A stretch of 64,000 nt of DNA from Kaistia sp. 32K. GTDB taxonomy: Bacteria > Pseudomonadota > Alphaproteobacteria > Rhizobiales > Kaistiaceae. Below are positions 36,463 to 44,759 of this stretch, in pieces; the stretch's first letter is position 1, and each line of letters starts with the position of its first letter. The DNA lies in NCBI RefSeq assembly GCF_016629525.1, contig NZ_AP024269.1, positions 4,352,001 through 4,416,000 of the forward strand, read 5' to 3'. The notes beneath the pieces were generated by a model. It saw only the letters and a program-made list of their open reading frames with translations. It was not told the DNA's origin and made no database searches. Position numbers and translations under genes: made by a program.

Positions 36463-37473
36463 ATGAACATCACGAGAAGAGCCCTTGCGCTACTGGCGCT
36501 CGGAACGGCGCTTGTGGCCCCCGGCCTGTCCCAGGCTGCGGAAAAGACCATCGCCTTCATGCGCGGCGGTCCGGATCCCTACTACCAGTTCGGCATGAAC
36601 GCGGCCCAGGCCGCCGCCGACAAGCTCGGCGTCAAGCTGATCACCTATTCGGCGAACAATGACCCGACCCAGGAACTCGCCAACGTCCAGGACGCGATCA
36701 CCAAGGGCGTCGACGGCATCCTGATCTACGCCGTGTCGCTGTCGTCGGAAAAGGCCGCCATCGCGCAAGCCAAGAAGGCCGGCGTACCGATCTTCTTCCA
36801 GTACGGCTATGACGAGTCGATCCTGGCGGATTCGGCCGGCATCATGCAGATCGACCTCTTCAATTTCGGCCAGCCCGTGGGCGAAGCGATCGGCAAGCTG
36901 CTGCCGGAAGGCGAATACGCCACGATCACCGGCAAGCTCGGCCGCGGCGACGCGGAAGCCTTCGCCCAGTCGTTCAAGAACGGCATGGTGAAGTCCGGCT
37001 CCAAGGCCGTCTCCGTGGCGGACCTGGCAGCTGACTGGGATCGCCAGAAGGCCATGGACGCCGCCTCGCAGATCCTGACGGCCCATCCGAACGTCAAGGC
37101 GATCTACGCCGCCAATGACGACATGGCCGTCGGCGTCGCCATCGCCATCGATCGGGCCGGCAAGTCCGGCGAAATCCTGATCGGCGGCAACAACGGCGCG
37201 CCCTATGGCGTCGAGCTGATCGAGAAGGGCCAGATGACCCTGACCGGCAGCAACCCGCCGTCGATCGCCTCGGTCCATGCGCTCCGCCTGCTGCTCGGCG
37301 TCATCGACGGATCGGTCAAGCCCGGCCAGTTCTACTACGCGCCGACCCAGCTGATCACCAAGGACAATCTCGGCGACGCTATTCCGTGGGATGCCCAGCC
37401 CGAGATGGTCGCCAAGTGGCTGGAAGAGCCGCTGCCGCAGGGTGCGGCCCCGCCGGTGCCGCCGGCAAACTGA
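36463..37473 (+). CDS. Periplasmic sugar-binding protein (RbsB-like)
   Basis: 336 residues with a signal peptide to about residue 25 (GLSQAA). The mature domain starts KTIAFMRGGPDPYYQFGMNAA and carries VQDAITKGVDGILIYAVS, typical of Peripla_BP_4. GGAGGAGAC precedes the ATG at 36463. A Rhizobiales-type repeat and a GCCGGGC/GCCCGGC stem-loop (37522-37540) follow. The neighbouring enzymes suggest a hexose, hexuronate or deoxysugar ligand. Confidence 0.9.
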   Translation: MNITRRALALLALGTALVAPGLSQAAEKTIAFMRGGPDPYYQFGMNAAQAAADKLGVKLITYSANNDPTQELANVQDAITKGVDGILIYAVSLSSEKAAIAQAKKAGVPIFFQYGYDESILADSAGIMQIDLFNFGQPVGEAIGKLLPEGEYATITGKLGRGDAEAFAQSFKNGMVKSGSKAVSVADLAADWDRQKAMDAASQILTAHPNVKAIYAANDDMAVGVAIAIDRAGKSGEILIGGNNGAPYGVELIEKGQMTLTGSNPPSIASVHALRLLLGVIDGSVKPGQFYYAPTQLITKDNLGDAIPWDAQPEMVAKWLEEPLPQGAAPPVPPAN

Positions 37474-37521
37474 TGCGCCGGGCCGGCGGACCCCTGCGGT
37501 TCGCCGGCCTGTTCCAGCGGT

Positions 37522-37540
37522 GCCGGGCCTCGTGCCCGGC
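37522..37540 (+). terminator. Stem-loop after the binding-protein gene
   Basis: GCCGGGC (37522-37528) pairs perfectly with GCCCGGC (37534-37540) around the loop CTCGT. No U-tract; an attenuating or stabilising role is likely. Confidence 0.45.
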
Positions 37541-37570
37541 CCGCACGGCTTGCCCGCGACGGCTCCATAT

Positions 37571-37622
37571 CGGGTCGCGTTTTCTTCACGCGAACCGGTG
37601 TCGACTTCGCTCGAAAACGCTC
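37571..37622 (-). repeat. Rhizobiales-type intergenic repeat, copy 2
   Basis: Reading on the minus strand it begins GAGCGTTTTCGAGCGAAG and ends ACGCGACCCG, matching copy 1 at 17456-17500 except for an extra TCGACAC and two substitutions. It lies between the binding-protein gene and the isomerase-like gene at 37640, within 20 bases of its start codon. Confidence 0.75.
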
Positions 37623-37639
37623 TGGAAAAGACGACCGCA

Positions 37640-38488
37640 ATGAAGATCGGCTTCAATCTCCTGCTCTGGACGGCCCATGTCGAACGCCGGCACTGGCCGA
37701 TCCTCGAGGACCTTAAACGCTGCGGCTATGACGGCGTCGAGATCCCGATCTTCGAGGGCACGCCCGAGCATTACGCGGAGCTCGGCCGCGAACTGGACCG
37801 GCTCGGCCTCGATCGCACCGTGATCGCGCTGTTCCCCGGCACCGAGATGAACCCGATCGGCGCGGAACCCTCGCAGCAGGAAGGCGCGCGCCGCCATCTC
37901 GCCTGGATCCTCGATTGCTCGGCGGCGCTCGGCGCCAAGATCGTCGGCGGGCCCCTGCACTCGACGCTCGGCCACTTTTCCGGCGACGCGCCGACGGCGG
38001 CGGAGCGGGAGCGCGGCATCGCTTTCCACCGCGACGCCGGCGACATGGCGCGCGACCGTGGCATCACCCTAGTGCTGGAGGCGATCAACCGCTTCGAGTG
38101 CTATTTCGTCAACACGATGCAGGACCTTGCGGGCTACCTGGCCGAGGTCGACCATCCGAACGTCGCCGGCATGTACGACACCTTCCACGCCAATATCGAG
38201 GAGAAGGATCCGCTCGCCGCCGTCGCGGCGATCGCGCCGCACCTCGCGCATGTGCATGTCTCGGAGAACGATCGCGGCACGCCCGGCAAGGGGCACATCG
38301 ACTTCGACAGCACCTTCAAGGCGCTGAAGGCGGTCGACTATGACGGCTGGATCACCATCGAGGCGTTCGGCCGCTCGTTGCCGCTTCTCGCCGCAGCGAC
38401 GCGCGTCTGGCGCGACTTCTTCCCGTCGACCACCGAGGTCTATGGCGACGGATTCAAGCTCATCCACGACGGCTGGCATTCGGCCTGA
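37640..38488 (+). CDS. TIM-barrel isomerase, hydroxypyruvate isomerase-like
   Basis: 282 residues. The start MKIGFNLLLWTAHV and the segments GYDGVEIPIFEG, LVLEAINRFECYFVNT and YDTFHANIEEKD are typical of xylose-isomerase-like barrels; the Glu, Asp and His residues there are candidate metal ligands. HVHVSENDRGTPGKGHIDF supplies a further His. It could epimerise or isomerise a ketose, or act like hydroxypyruvate isomerase. It lies inside the operon between the importer and UxaA-type genes. A good Shine-Dalgarno is missing; the repeat lies immediately upstream. Confidence 0.8.
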   Translation: MKIGFNLLLWTAHVERRHWPILEDLKRCGYDGVEIPIFEGTPEHYAELGRELDRLGLDRTVIALFPGTEMNPIGAEPSQQEGARRHLAWILDCSAALGAKIVGGPLHSTLGHFSGDAPTAAERERGIAFHRDAGDMARDRGITLVLEAINRFECYFVNTMQDLAGYLAEVDHPNVAGMYDTFHANIEEKDPLAAVAAIAPHLAHVHVSENDRGTPGKGHIDFDSTFKALKAVDYDGWITIEAFGRSLPLLAAATRVWRDFFPSTTEVYGDGFKLIHDGWHSA

Positions 38489-38536
38489 ATTTGCAGACAA
38501 GGCGGCCGGCGGTTCGGCCGCGAACAAGGATTTCCC

Positions 38537-40090
38537 ATGAACGAGGCCGCCCCCCTCCCCGTCCAGTCGCGGACCCTTCTCCTGAACGGCCAGGACAACA
38601 TCGCCGTCGCGCTCGGCAATCTCGACGTCGGCGCGATGACGGCGCAAGGCGCCGAGATCATCCGCCGCGTGCCGCGCGGGCACAAATTCGCCATTCGCCC
38701 GATCGCGGCCGGCGAGCCGATCCTGAAGTTCGGCCAGATCATCGGCTTCGCCAAGAACGACATCGCCGTCGGCGACTGGGTGCATGAGCACAATTGCGGC
38801 ATCGGCGAAGCGCATGGCGCCTTCGAGCGCGACTACGCCTTCGGCGAGGGCGTGGTGCCGACGCAATATGTGTCGCCCGAATTCCAGGCGACGTTCCAGG
38901 GCTTCCGGCGCGCCAATGGCAAGGTCGGAACGCGCAACTATGTCGGCATCCTCACCTCGGTGAACTGCTCCACGACGGTCGCCGGCTTCATCGCCACCGA
39001 GATCGAGCGCTCCGGCATCCTGAACGACTATCCGAACATCGACGGCATCGTCGCGCTGAAGCAGGCGAATGGCTGTGTCATCGATTATCGCGGCGTCATC
39101 TTTGACACGCTGAAGCGCACGACCTGGGGCTATGCGACCAACCCGAACATGGGTGGCGTCGTCATGGTCGGCCTCGGCTGCGAGGGCTTCCAGATCCCCC
39201 GCTTCAAGGACGCCTACAAGATCGAGGAGAGCGAGACCTTCCGCACCATGACGATCCAGGAGGTCGGCGGCACGCGGAAGACGGTCGACGCCGGCGTCGA
39301 GGCGGTCAAGGCGATGCTGCCGATCGTGAACAGCGTGAAGCGCGAAACCGTGCCGGCGAGCGAGCTGATGCTCGCCCTGCAGTGCGGCGGCTCCGACGGC
39401 TATTCCGGCATCACCGCCAACCCGGCGCTCGGCGTCGCCGCCGATATCCTGGTGCGCAATGGCGGCACCGCCATTCTTTCCGAGACGCCCGAGATCTACG
39501 GCGCCGAGCACCTGCTCACCCGCCGCGCCGTCTCGCGCGAGGTCGGCCAGAAGCTGGTCGACATCATCCATTGGTGGGAGGACTACGCCGAGCGTAACCT
39601 CATGGAGATGAACAACAATCCGTCTCCCGGCAACAAGCAGGGCGGGTTGACGACCATCCTGGAGAAGTCGCTCGGCGCCGCCGCCAAGGGCGGCATGTCA
39701 CCGCTCACCGCCGTTTATGGCTATGCCGAGCCGGTGACCGAGAAGGGCTTCGTGTTCATGGACACGCCCGGCTACGACCCGGTCTCGGCGACCGGACAGG
39801 TGGCGGGCGGCGCCAACATCCTCTGCTTCACCACCGGGCGCGGCTCCGCCTATGGCTGCAAGCCGACCCCGTCGATCAAGATCGCCACCAATTCCGAGAT
39901 CTACGCCAAGATGATCGACGACATGGACATCAATGGCGGCGACGTGCTCGACGGCAAGTCGCTCGAGGCCAAGGGGCAGGAGATCTTCGACGAGATCCTC
40001 GCGGTCGCCTCCGGCAAGAAGAGCAAGTCCGAGCTGCTCGGCTATGGCGACAACGAATTCGTGCCCTGGCAGATCGGCGCGACGTTCTAG
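38537..40090 (+). CDS. uxaA: UxaA-family sugar-acid dehydratase (altronate dehydratase-like)
   Basis: 517 residues, full-length with an N-terminal SAF domain (about 1-100, including HEHNCGIGEAHG) and the C-terminal dehydratase domain. The core has NYVGILTSVNCSTTVAG, GLGCEGFQ and FTTGRGSAYGCKPTPSIKIATNS, with Cys residues that bind the metal in this family. It dehydrates altronate, galactarate or a related aldonate to a 2-keto-3-deoxy acid. The symbol reflects the family; the substrate is not proven. Confidence 0.85.
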   Translation: MNEAAPLPVQSRTLLLNGQDNIAVALGNLDVGAMTAQGAEIIRRVPRGHKFAIRPIAAGEPILKFGQIIGFAKNDIAVGDWVHEHNCGIGEAHGAFERDYAFGEGVVPTQYVSPEFQATFQGFRRANGKVGTRNYVGILTSVNCSTTVAGFIATEIERSGILNDYPNIDGIVALKQANGCVIDYRGVIFDTLKRTTWGYATNPNMGGVVMVGLGCEGFQIPRFKDAYKIEESETFRTMTIQEVGGTRKTVDAGVEAVKAMLPIVNSVKRETVPASELMLALQCGGSDGYSGITANPALGVAADILVRNGGTAILSETPEIYGAEHLLTRRAVSREVGQKLVDIIHWWEDYAERNLMEMNNNPSPGNKQGGLTTILEKSLGAAAKGGMSPLTAVYGYAEPVTEKGFVFMDTPGYDPVSATGQVAGGANILCFTTGRGSAYGCKPTPSIKIATNSEIYAKMIDDMDINGGDVLDGKSLEAKGQEIFDEILAVASGKKSKSELLGYGDNEFVPWQIGATF

Positions 40091-40169
40091 CCTTTGCCGA
40101 CCCACGTTTTCGGTGCGCGAACGGCTAGCCGCGTCGCCCGAAAACCAGAACCCCCGGGGGGGCCAAGGG

Positions 40170-40212
40170 GCCCGGTCCGTTCCAGCGCCGCATCGTCTGG
40201 GACGGACCGGGC
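40170..40212 (+). terminator. Stem-loop between uxaA-like and fucU-like genes
   Basis: GCCCGGTCCGTTCC (40170-40183) pairs with GGGACGGACCGGGC (40199-40212), 14 pairs with one G-U. It occupies the 174-base gap and has little U after it, so it is more likely a processing or attenuation element. Confidence 0.5.
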
Positions 40213-40264
40213 TTCCGACGACGGCCAGCCTTCGCGAACAAAATTCATCCAAGGAGAGTGAGAC

Positions 40265-40696
40265 ATGCTGAAGGGACTTTCGCCCATCCTCAGCCCAGAC
40301 CTGTTGTGGACGCTGCGCGCCATGGGCCATGGCGACGAGATCACCATCGTCGACGCCAACTATCCGGCCACTAGCGCCGGCCCGGACCTGATCCGCATCG
40401 ACGCCGCCACCGCGCCGCAGGTGCTGGAGGCCGTGCTGTCGCTGCTACCGCTCGACCAGTATGACGACGTCGCCGCGATCTCGATGCAGGTGGTGGGCGA
40501 TCCCGACCGGCGCGAGCCGATCGTCGACGAGTTCGAGGCGATCGTGCAGCGCCATGAGCCCTCGCACAAGGTGCACTCGCTGGAACGCTTCGCCTTTTAC
40601 GAGCGCGCCAATTCCGGCTACGCCATCATCCAGACGGGCGAGACGCGCCAATATGGCAATCTGATCCTGAAGAAGGGCATCGTCCCGCCGAGTTGA
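40265..40696 (+). CDS. fucU: RbsD/FucU-family sugar mutarotase
   Basis: 143 residues. It opens MLKGLSPILSPDLLWTLRAMGHGDEITIVDANYP, the strongly conserved FucU start with the catalytic-site His-Gly-Asp. It ends ETRQYGNLILKKG, also typical. It interconverts alpha and beta anomers of fucose, ribose or similar sugars after import. AAGGAGAG precedes the ATG. It is the last gene of the operon and converges with the ribokinase gene. The symbol is by family; sugar specificity is unknown. Confidence 0.85.
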   Translation: MLKGLSPILSPDLLWTLRAMGHGDEITIVDANYPATSAGPDLIRIDAATAPQVLEAVLSLLPLDQYDDVAAISMQVVGDPDRREPIVDEFEAIVQRHEPSHKVHSLERFAFYERANSGYAIIQTGETRQYGNLILKKGIVPPS

Positions 40697-40707
40697 GCCT
40701 AGTCCGA

Positions 40708-41589
40708 TCAGGACACAGGCGCGCTGACCAGCGCCGCCGCGGCACGGTTGGCCTGCGCCAGAGCCTCGGCGAGGGCCTCGCCCCGGGCGAGGCTGGCGGC
40801 CAGCATGCCGATGAATTCGTCGCCGGCACCGTGCGTGCTGACCAGCACCACCGGGATCGCCTCGATTGCGATCTCGTCCCCCGCTCCGGTGACGCAGGCC
40901 ACTCCCTTGTCGCCGGCGGTCACCACGGCGATCGGGTAGTCGCGCGACAGGATTCGCGCGGCCGCCATGGCTCCTTCGAGGCTCTCGACGACGGGAACGC
41001 CGGCCAGGAGCTCCGCCTCGACGCCATTGACGACCAGGATATCGACGCTCGCCGCCAGGGCTTGCGAGGGGACGCGGGCCGGCGCTGCGTTGAGGATGAC
41101 GCGGCCGCCCGCCGCCTTCATCGCCAATGCCGCCGCGACATTCGCTTCGTCCGGTACCTCATTCTGCAGGACGAGGACGTTGCCGGGCGCAAAGAGTTCG
41201 CCGGCGTTCGCGACATCGGCCCCGGACAGCGACAGGTTGGAGCCGGACACGATCACCGCGCCATAGTCTCCGTCGCTGTCGAAGATCGCGACGCTCATCC
41301 CGGTCGAGGCGCCCGAGGTGGTCCGCACGAAGCGGCAATCCACGCCACGGCTGCCGAGGTTCGCCAGCAGCGTCCGGCCGAAATCATCCTCGGCCACCGC
41401 ACCGATCATGGCGCTGGCAACGCCGTGGCGCGCCGCCGACACAGCCTGGTTGCCGCCCTTGCCGCCGCATTTCGGATACCAGGAGCGCCCCGCGATCGTC
41501 TCGCCCTTTCGCGGCCGCGCCGGACTGTCGACGATGATGTCGTAGTGGAGGCTGCCGAAGACGACGACGGTCGGCGGGCTTGCGGTCAT
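40708..41589 (-). CDS. PfkB-family carbohydrate kinase (ribokinase-like)
   Basis: 293 residues. N-terminal signature GGKGGNQAVSAARHG is at about 43-57 and the C-terminal anion-hole motif is HGAGDEFIG with the catalytic Asp. The usual DT before GAGD is ST here. It phosphorylates a sugar with ATP. Its ATG overlaps the stop of the RpiR gene by 4 bases, so it is coupled with it. The downstream gene end lies 11 bases from the convergent FucU-like gene. Confidence 0.87.
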   Translation of the reverse strand: MTASPPTVVVFGSLHYDIIVDSPARPRKGETIAGRSWYPKCGGKGGNQAVSAARHGVASAMIGAVAEDDFGRTLLANLGSRGVDCRFVRTTSGASTGMSVAIFDSDGDYGAVIVSGSNLSLSGADVANAGELFAPGNVLVLQNEVPDEANVAAALAMKAAGGRVILNAAPARVPSQALAASVDILVVNGVEAELLAGVPVVESLEGAMAAARILSRDYPIAVVTAGDKGVACVTGAGDEIAIEAIPVVLVSTHGAGDEFIGMLAASLARGEALAEALAQANRAAAALVSAPVS

Positions 41590-42461
41590 GGCGTCCTGTC
41601 TCTCCGCTTTGATGCTACGGCCGACATGGTCTTTTCGAGGTTCTGTTCGGCGCCGCGGCGGTCGCGCTGGGCGACGGCGACGAACACCGCGTCGAGAATG
41701 TTCAGCTGAGCGATGCGGGCGGCGGCGTTCTCGCCCATCAGCGGCGAACCCTGCGCGGTCGAGCAGAGGACGATGTCCGCCTGCTCGGCGAGCGGCGAGC
41801 GATTGTAATTGGTGACGGCGAGCGTCGTGGCGCCGTTTCGCCGCGCCAGGCCGATGGCCTCGATCACCGCCGTCGTATTTCCGGAATGCGAGAAGCCGAT
41901 GGCGATGTCCCCCGGCCCGAGCAGCGACGCCGACATCAGCATCATATGCGCATCGTCCTGGACGCCGGCGCGCAGGCCGATGCGGAGAAACTTGTGGCCG
42001 ACGTCGCGGGCGATCTGGGCGGATCCGCCGACGCCATAGAAGTCGCGCTGGCGCGCCGCGTGAATGGCATCGACGGCGCGATCGAAGGCGTCCATGTCGA
42101 GGATCGCCAGCGTCTGCTCCAGCGCCTGGATCGACGTCCGGAACACCTTCTGGACGATCTCGCGGGATGTATCGTCCGGCGACAGCTCCTGGTGCAGGGC
42201 AGCCGCCGGCAGGCGGTTATATTGCGCGAGCGCGGCGCGAAAACTCCGATAGCCCTCAAAGCCAAGCTTCTTGGTGATCTTGACCACCATGGCTTCGGAA
42301 ACACCGGCGGCCAGGGCGACCTGCTTCAGCGCCGTCTCGGCTCCGAAGTCGCCCATGGCGAAGACCGTCTCGACGACATGCGCCTCGCGCGAGGTCAAGA
42401 ACGGCATCATCATCCGGATATGCGGGCCGACCGCGTCGGGCTTGAGATCGTCGGGGTTCAT
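41586..42461 (-). CDS. RpiR-family transcriptional regulator
   Basis: 291 residues. The N-terminal helix-turn-helix (TALKQVALAAGVSEAMVVKITKKLGFEGYRSF) is followed by a SIS sugar-phosphate binding domain (YGVGGSAQIARDVGHKFLRIG and AIGFSHSGNTTAVIEAI). It probably senses a sugar phosphate made by the adjacent kinase. GGGGGAAGG precedes the ATG at 42461. It sits between the isomerase-like gene and the kinase gene on the same strand. Confidence 0.88.
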   Translation of the reverse strand: MNPDDLKPDAVGPHIRMMMPFLTSREAHVVETVFAMGDFGAETALKQVALAAGVSEAMVVKITKKLGFEGYRSFRAALAQYNRLPAAALHQELSPDDTSREIVQKVFRTSIQALEQTLAILDMDAFDRAVDAIHAARQRDFYGVGGSAQIARDVGHKFLRIGLRAGVQDDAHMMLMSASLLGPGDIAIGFSHSGNTTAVIEAIGLARRNGATTLAVTNYNRSPLAEQADIVLCSTAQGSPLMGENAAARIAQLNILDAVFVAVAQRDRRGAEQNLEKTMSAVASKRRDRTP

Positions 42462-42489
42462 CGGCCTTCCCCCATTGGCGCGGCGCGGG

Positions 42490-43479
42490 TCACGCTTCGG
42501 GCGCCAGCATGGCTTCCTGCAGGATCGCCTGCGAGGTCACCGCGTCCTGCCGGTCGATCGCATCGGTGAGACGATTGTCCCGCTCGAGGCGCTCCACCAC
42601 CCGCAGCATGCGCCGGACCGTGCGGATATTGACCTCGCATTCCCGCACCGGGTCGAGGCCGGTCATGTCGGGGAAGGTGTCGAAATAGATCGCGCCGTCA
42701 TAGCCGTCGCGCCGGATCTGGCGCAGCAGTTCGATGGTCTGGACCGAATGGACGGCGCCGACCATCAACCCGTCGTCGCGTTTCGCATAGCCGTCATTCA
42801 GGTGCACGCCGAGCAGCCGGCTGTGCCGCGCGATCATCGCCGCGGCGAAGGCCGGCTGCTCGTCCGCATAGAGCACGTGGGCGAAATCCAGCGTGACGCC
42901 GAGATTGGGCGCGCCGACCTCGCGGATCGCCAGCAGCGTCGTCGCGCAATCCGGCATCAGGCTGTAGGAGCGCGGCTCGTTCGGCTTGTATTCGATGCTG
43001 ATCCGGCAATCGGGATCATGCGCGCATACTTCACGAATTCCATCTATCTCGTGTTGCCACAGCCGATCATAGTCGGCCTGAAATGCGTAGTCGAAGCCGT
43101 CCTGGCCGAGCCAGATCGTCATAAGATCGGCTCCGGCCTCGCGGGCGGCATCGATGCCCCGCTTGGTCAGATCGATCGCCTCGCGCCGCACTCCAAGATC
43201 CGGATGGGTGAAGGCGCCGAGCTTGAAAGCGGGATTGGTGTAGTAGCGCATGGCGAAGCCGTTGATCGCCAAGCCCAGATCGCCAAGCTTCTTCGCCAGT
43301 TCGCGGGGATTATCGTCGACATGGTCGGGATAGTTCAGGTCGAGATCCGTCAGACCATCCACCTTGGCGGCCCGCGCCGCCATCTGCAGCGCGCTCGGCT
43401 TCCCCTTCAATTCCGGCCACTCCGCCTCGGCGCGAGACGCGAAGGAGTTCAGGCGTGTAGCGAAGCGCAAGCTGGTCAC
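42490..43479 (-). CDS. TIM-barrel sugar isomerase/epimerase-like protein
   Basis: 329 residues in the xylose isomerase-like superfamily. Candidate metal-site segments are GLTDLDLNYPDH, RISIEYKPNEPR, GVTLDFAHVLYADE and LGVHLNDGYAKRDDG. The GTG at 43479 (AGGGG upstream) is preferred; a TTG 42 bases further upstream is possible. It is the first gene of the minus-strand isomerase-RpiR-kinase operon. AT-rich sequence at 43511-43550 is the likely promoter. It may isomerise the same sugar handled by the operon at 31703-40696. Confidence 0.78.
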   Translation of the reverse strand: MTSLRFATRLNSFASRAEAEWPELKGKPSALQMAARAAKVDGLTDLDLNYPDHVDDNPRELAKKLGDLGLAINGFAMRYYTNPAFKLGAFTHPDLGVRREAIDLTKRGIDAAREAGADLMTIWLGQDGFDYAFQADYDRLWQHEIDGIREVCAHDPDCRISIEYKPNEPRSYSLMPDCATTLLAIREVGAPNLGVTLDFAHVLYADEQPAFAAAMIARHSRLLGVHLNDGYAKRDDGLMVGAVHSVQTIELLRQIRRDGYDGAIYFDTFPDMTGLDPVRECEVNIRTVRRMLRVVERLERDNRLTDAIDRQDAVTSQAILQEAMLAPEA

Positions 43480-43625
43480 GGGAGAGCCCCTGTTTGCCGG
43501 ATCTCGCCAAACTTCACACAATTATTGAAAGCTGTAAAGTTATCGATGATTCCGGCAATGCGGACGGACGCAGCGCCGCCTGCGTTGCGCCTGTCACCGG
43601 CCAGTGCCATTCGGCAGAGCGGGCC

Positions 43626-44021
43626 TCAGCCCTGATAATCCTCGTCCGAGACCGGCTCCATCCAGTCGACGACCTTGCCGTCGAGATGCTCGTGGATGGC
43701 GATGTGCGTCATGGCGGTCTCCGGCGACGCGCCGTGCCAGTGCTTCTCGCCCGGCCCGAACCAGACGACGTCGCCGGGGCGGAGTTCCTCGATCGGGCCG
43801 CCCTCGCGCTGAGCGCGACCGAGCCCGGCGGTGACGATCAGCGTCTGTCCGAGCGGATGCGTGTGCCAGGCCGTGCGCGCGCCGGGCTCGAACGTCACGC
43901 TGGCGGCCGCCGCCCGCCGCGCCTCGTTGGCGGCGAACAGCGGATCGATGCGGACGCGACCGGTAAACCAGTCCGCCGGCCCGTTCCCGGACGGATGGGC
44001 GCCATTTCTTGTGATCTGCAT
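43626..44021 (-). CDS. Small cupin-domain protein
   Basis: 131 residues, single cupin barrel. The metal motifs are [19 protein letters not shown] (motif 1, HxH and Gln in place of the usual Glu) and [21 protein letters not shown] (motif 2). Related small cupins include (R)-mandelonitrile lyase-like proteins, but no reaction can be assigned. AGGGAAA precedes the ATG at 44021. It diverges from the YigZ gene. Confidence 0.82.
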   Translation of the reverse strand: MQITRNGAHPSGNGPADWFTGRVRIDPLFAANEARRAAAASVTFEPGARTAWHTHPLGQTLIVTAGLGRAQREGGPIEELRPGDVVWFGPGEKHWHGASPETAMTHIAIHEHLDGKVVDWMEPVSDEDYQG

Positions 44022-44107
44022 GATGACCGTTTCCCTATCGGATGCTTCCCGCAGTCTATGATAGCGGATGGCAACCGCCACAGGCGGATTCGAGGGGTGG
44101 AGCGCGC

Positions 44108-44710
44108 GTGACGGCGAGCGAGAGGTTCACGCTCGGGAAAACCGAGACCTTCCGGCAGGAAATCAAGAAGAGCCGCTTCATCGCGATCGCCGGCCCGATA
44201 TCCGGCGAAGCGGCGGCGAAGGAATTCATCGCCGCCCATTCCGATCCGGCGGCGAACCACAATTGCTGGGCCTGGCGGGCGGGTCAGCACTACCGCTTCA
44301 GCGATGACGGCGAGCCAAGCAGCACTGCTGGCAAGCCTATCCTGCAGGCGATCGACGGCCAGTCGCTCGACGGCGTCGCCGTCGTGGTGACGCGCTGGTT
44401 CGGCGGCATCCTGCTCGGTAGCGGCGGCCTGATCCGCGCCTATGGCGGCACCGCGGCCGCCTGCCTGCGCGCCGCGGAGAAACGGCCGCTGGTGGCGACG
44501 CGCGAAGTCACGATCACCTGCCTGTTCAGCGACCTCGCTCTGATCCAGGCACGCCTGTCGGCGCTTCCCTCGGCTGAGGTGCTGCGCCAGGCCTATACGG
44601 AGACGGGCGGCGAGATCGTCGCGGCGATCCACGAGGCCGAGGCGGAGGATATCCGGCAGATGATCGCCGATCTGACCAGCGGCCGCGCCATCGTCTCGGG
44701 AGCGGATTGA
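44108..44710 (+). CDS. yigZ: YigZ/IMPACT family protein
   Basis: 200 residues. The family core is clear: [37 protein letters not shown] and [22 protein letters not shown], followed by a C-terminal ferredoxin-like domain. GTG at 44108 follows GGGGTGGAG. Family members are linked to translation-related functions, though the bacterial role is poorly defined. Its 3' end converges on the P1 peptidase gene, with an inverted repeat between. Confidence 0.9.
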   Translation: MTASERFTLGKTETFRQEIKKSRFIAIAGPISGEAAAKEFIAAHSDPAANHNCWAWRAGQHYRFSDDGEPSSTAGKPILQAIDGQSLDGVAVVVTRWFGGILLGSGGLIRAYGGTAAACLRAAEKRPLVATREVTITCLFSDLALIQARLSALPSAEVLRQAYTETGGEIVAAIHEAEAEDIRQMIADLTSGRAIVSGAD

Positions 44711-44713
44711 GAC

Positions 44714-44745
44714 ATGTTTCGGCGACACGGACTCACGTGAAACAT
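44714..44745. repeat. Interrupted inverted repeat with parS-like half
   Basis: ATGTTTC (44714-44720) and GAAACAT (44739-44745) are exact reverse complements separated by 18 bases. The right half, TCACGTGAAACA (44733-44744), contains 12 contiguous bases of the ParB-binding parS consensus TGTTTCACGTGAAACA. It lies between convergent genes, so a simple terminator is equally possible. Confidence 0.35.
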
Positions 44746-44759
44746 CCTGCGCGGTTCCT

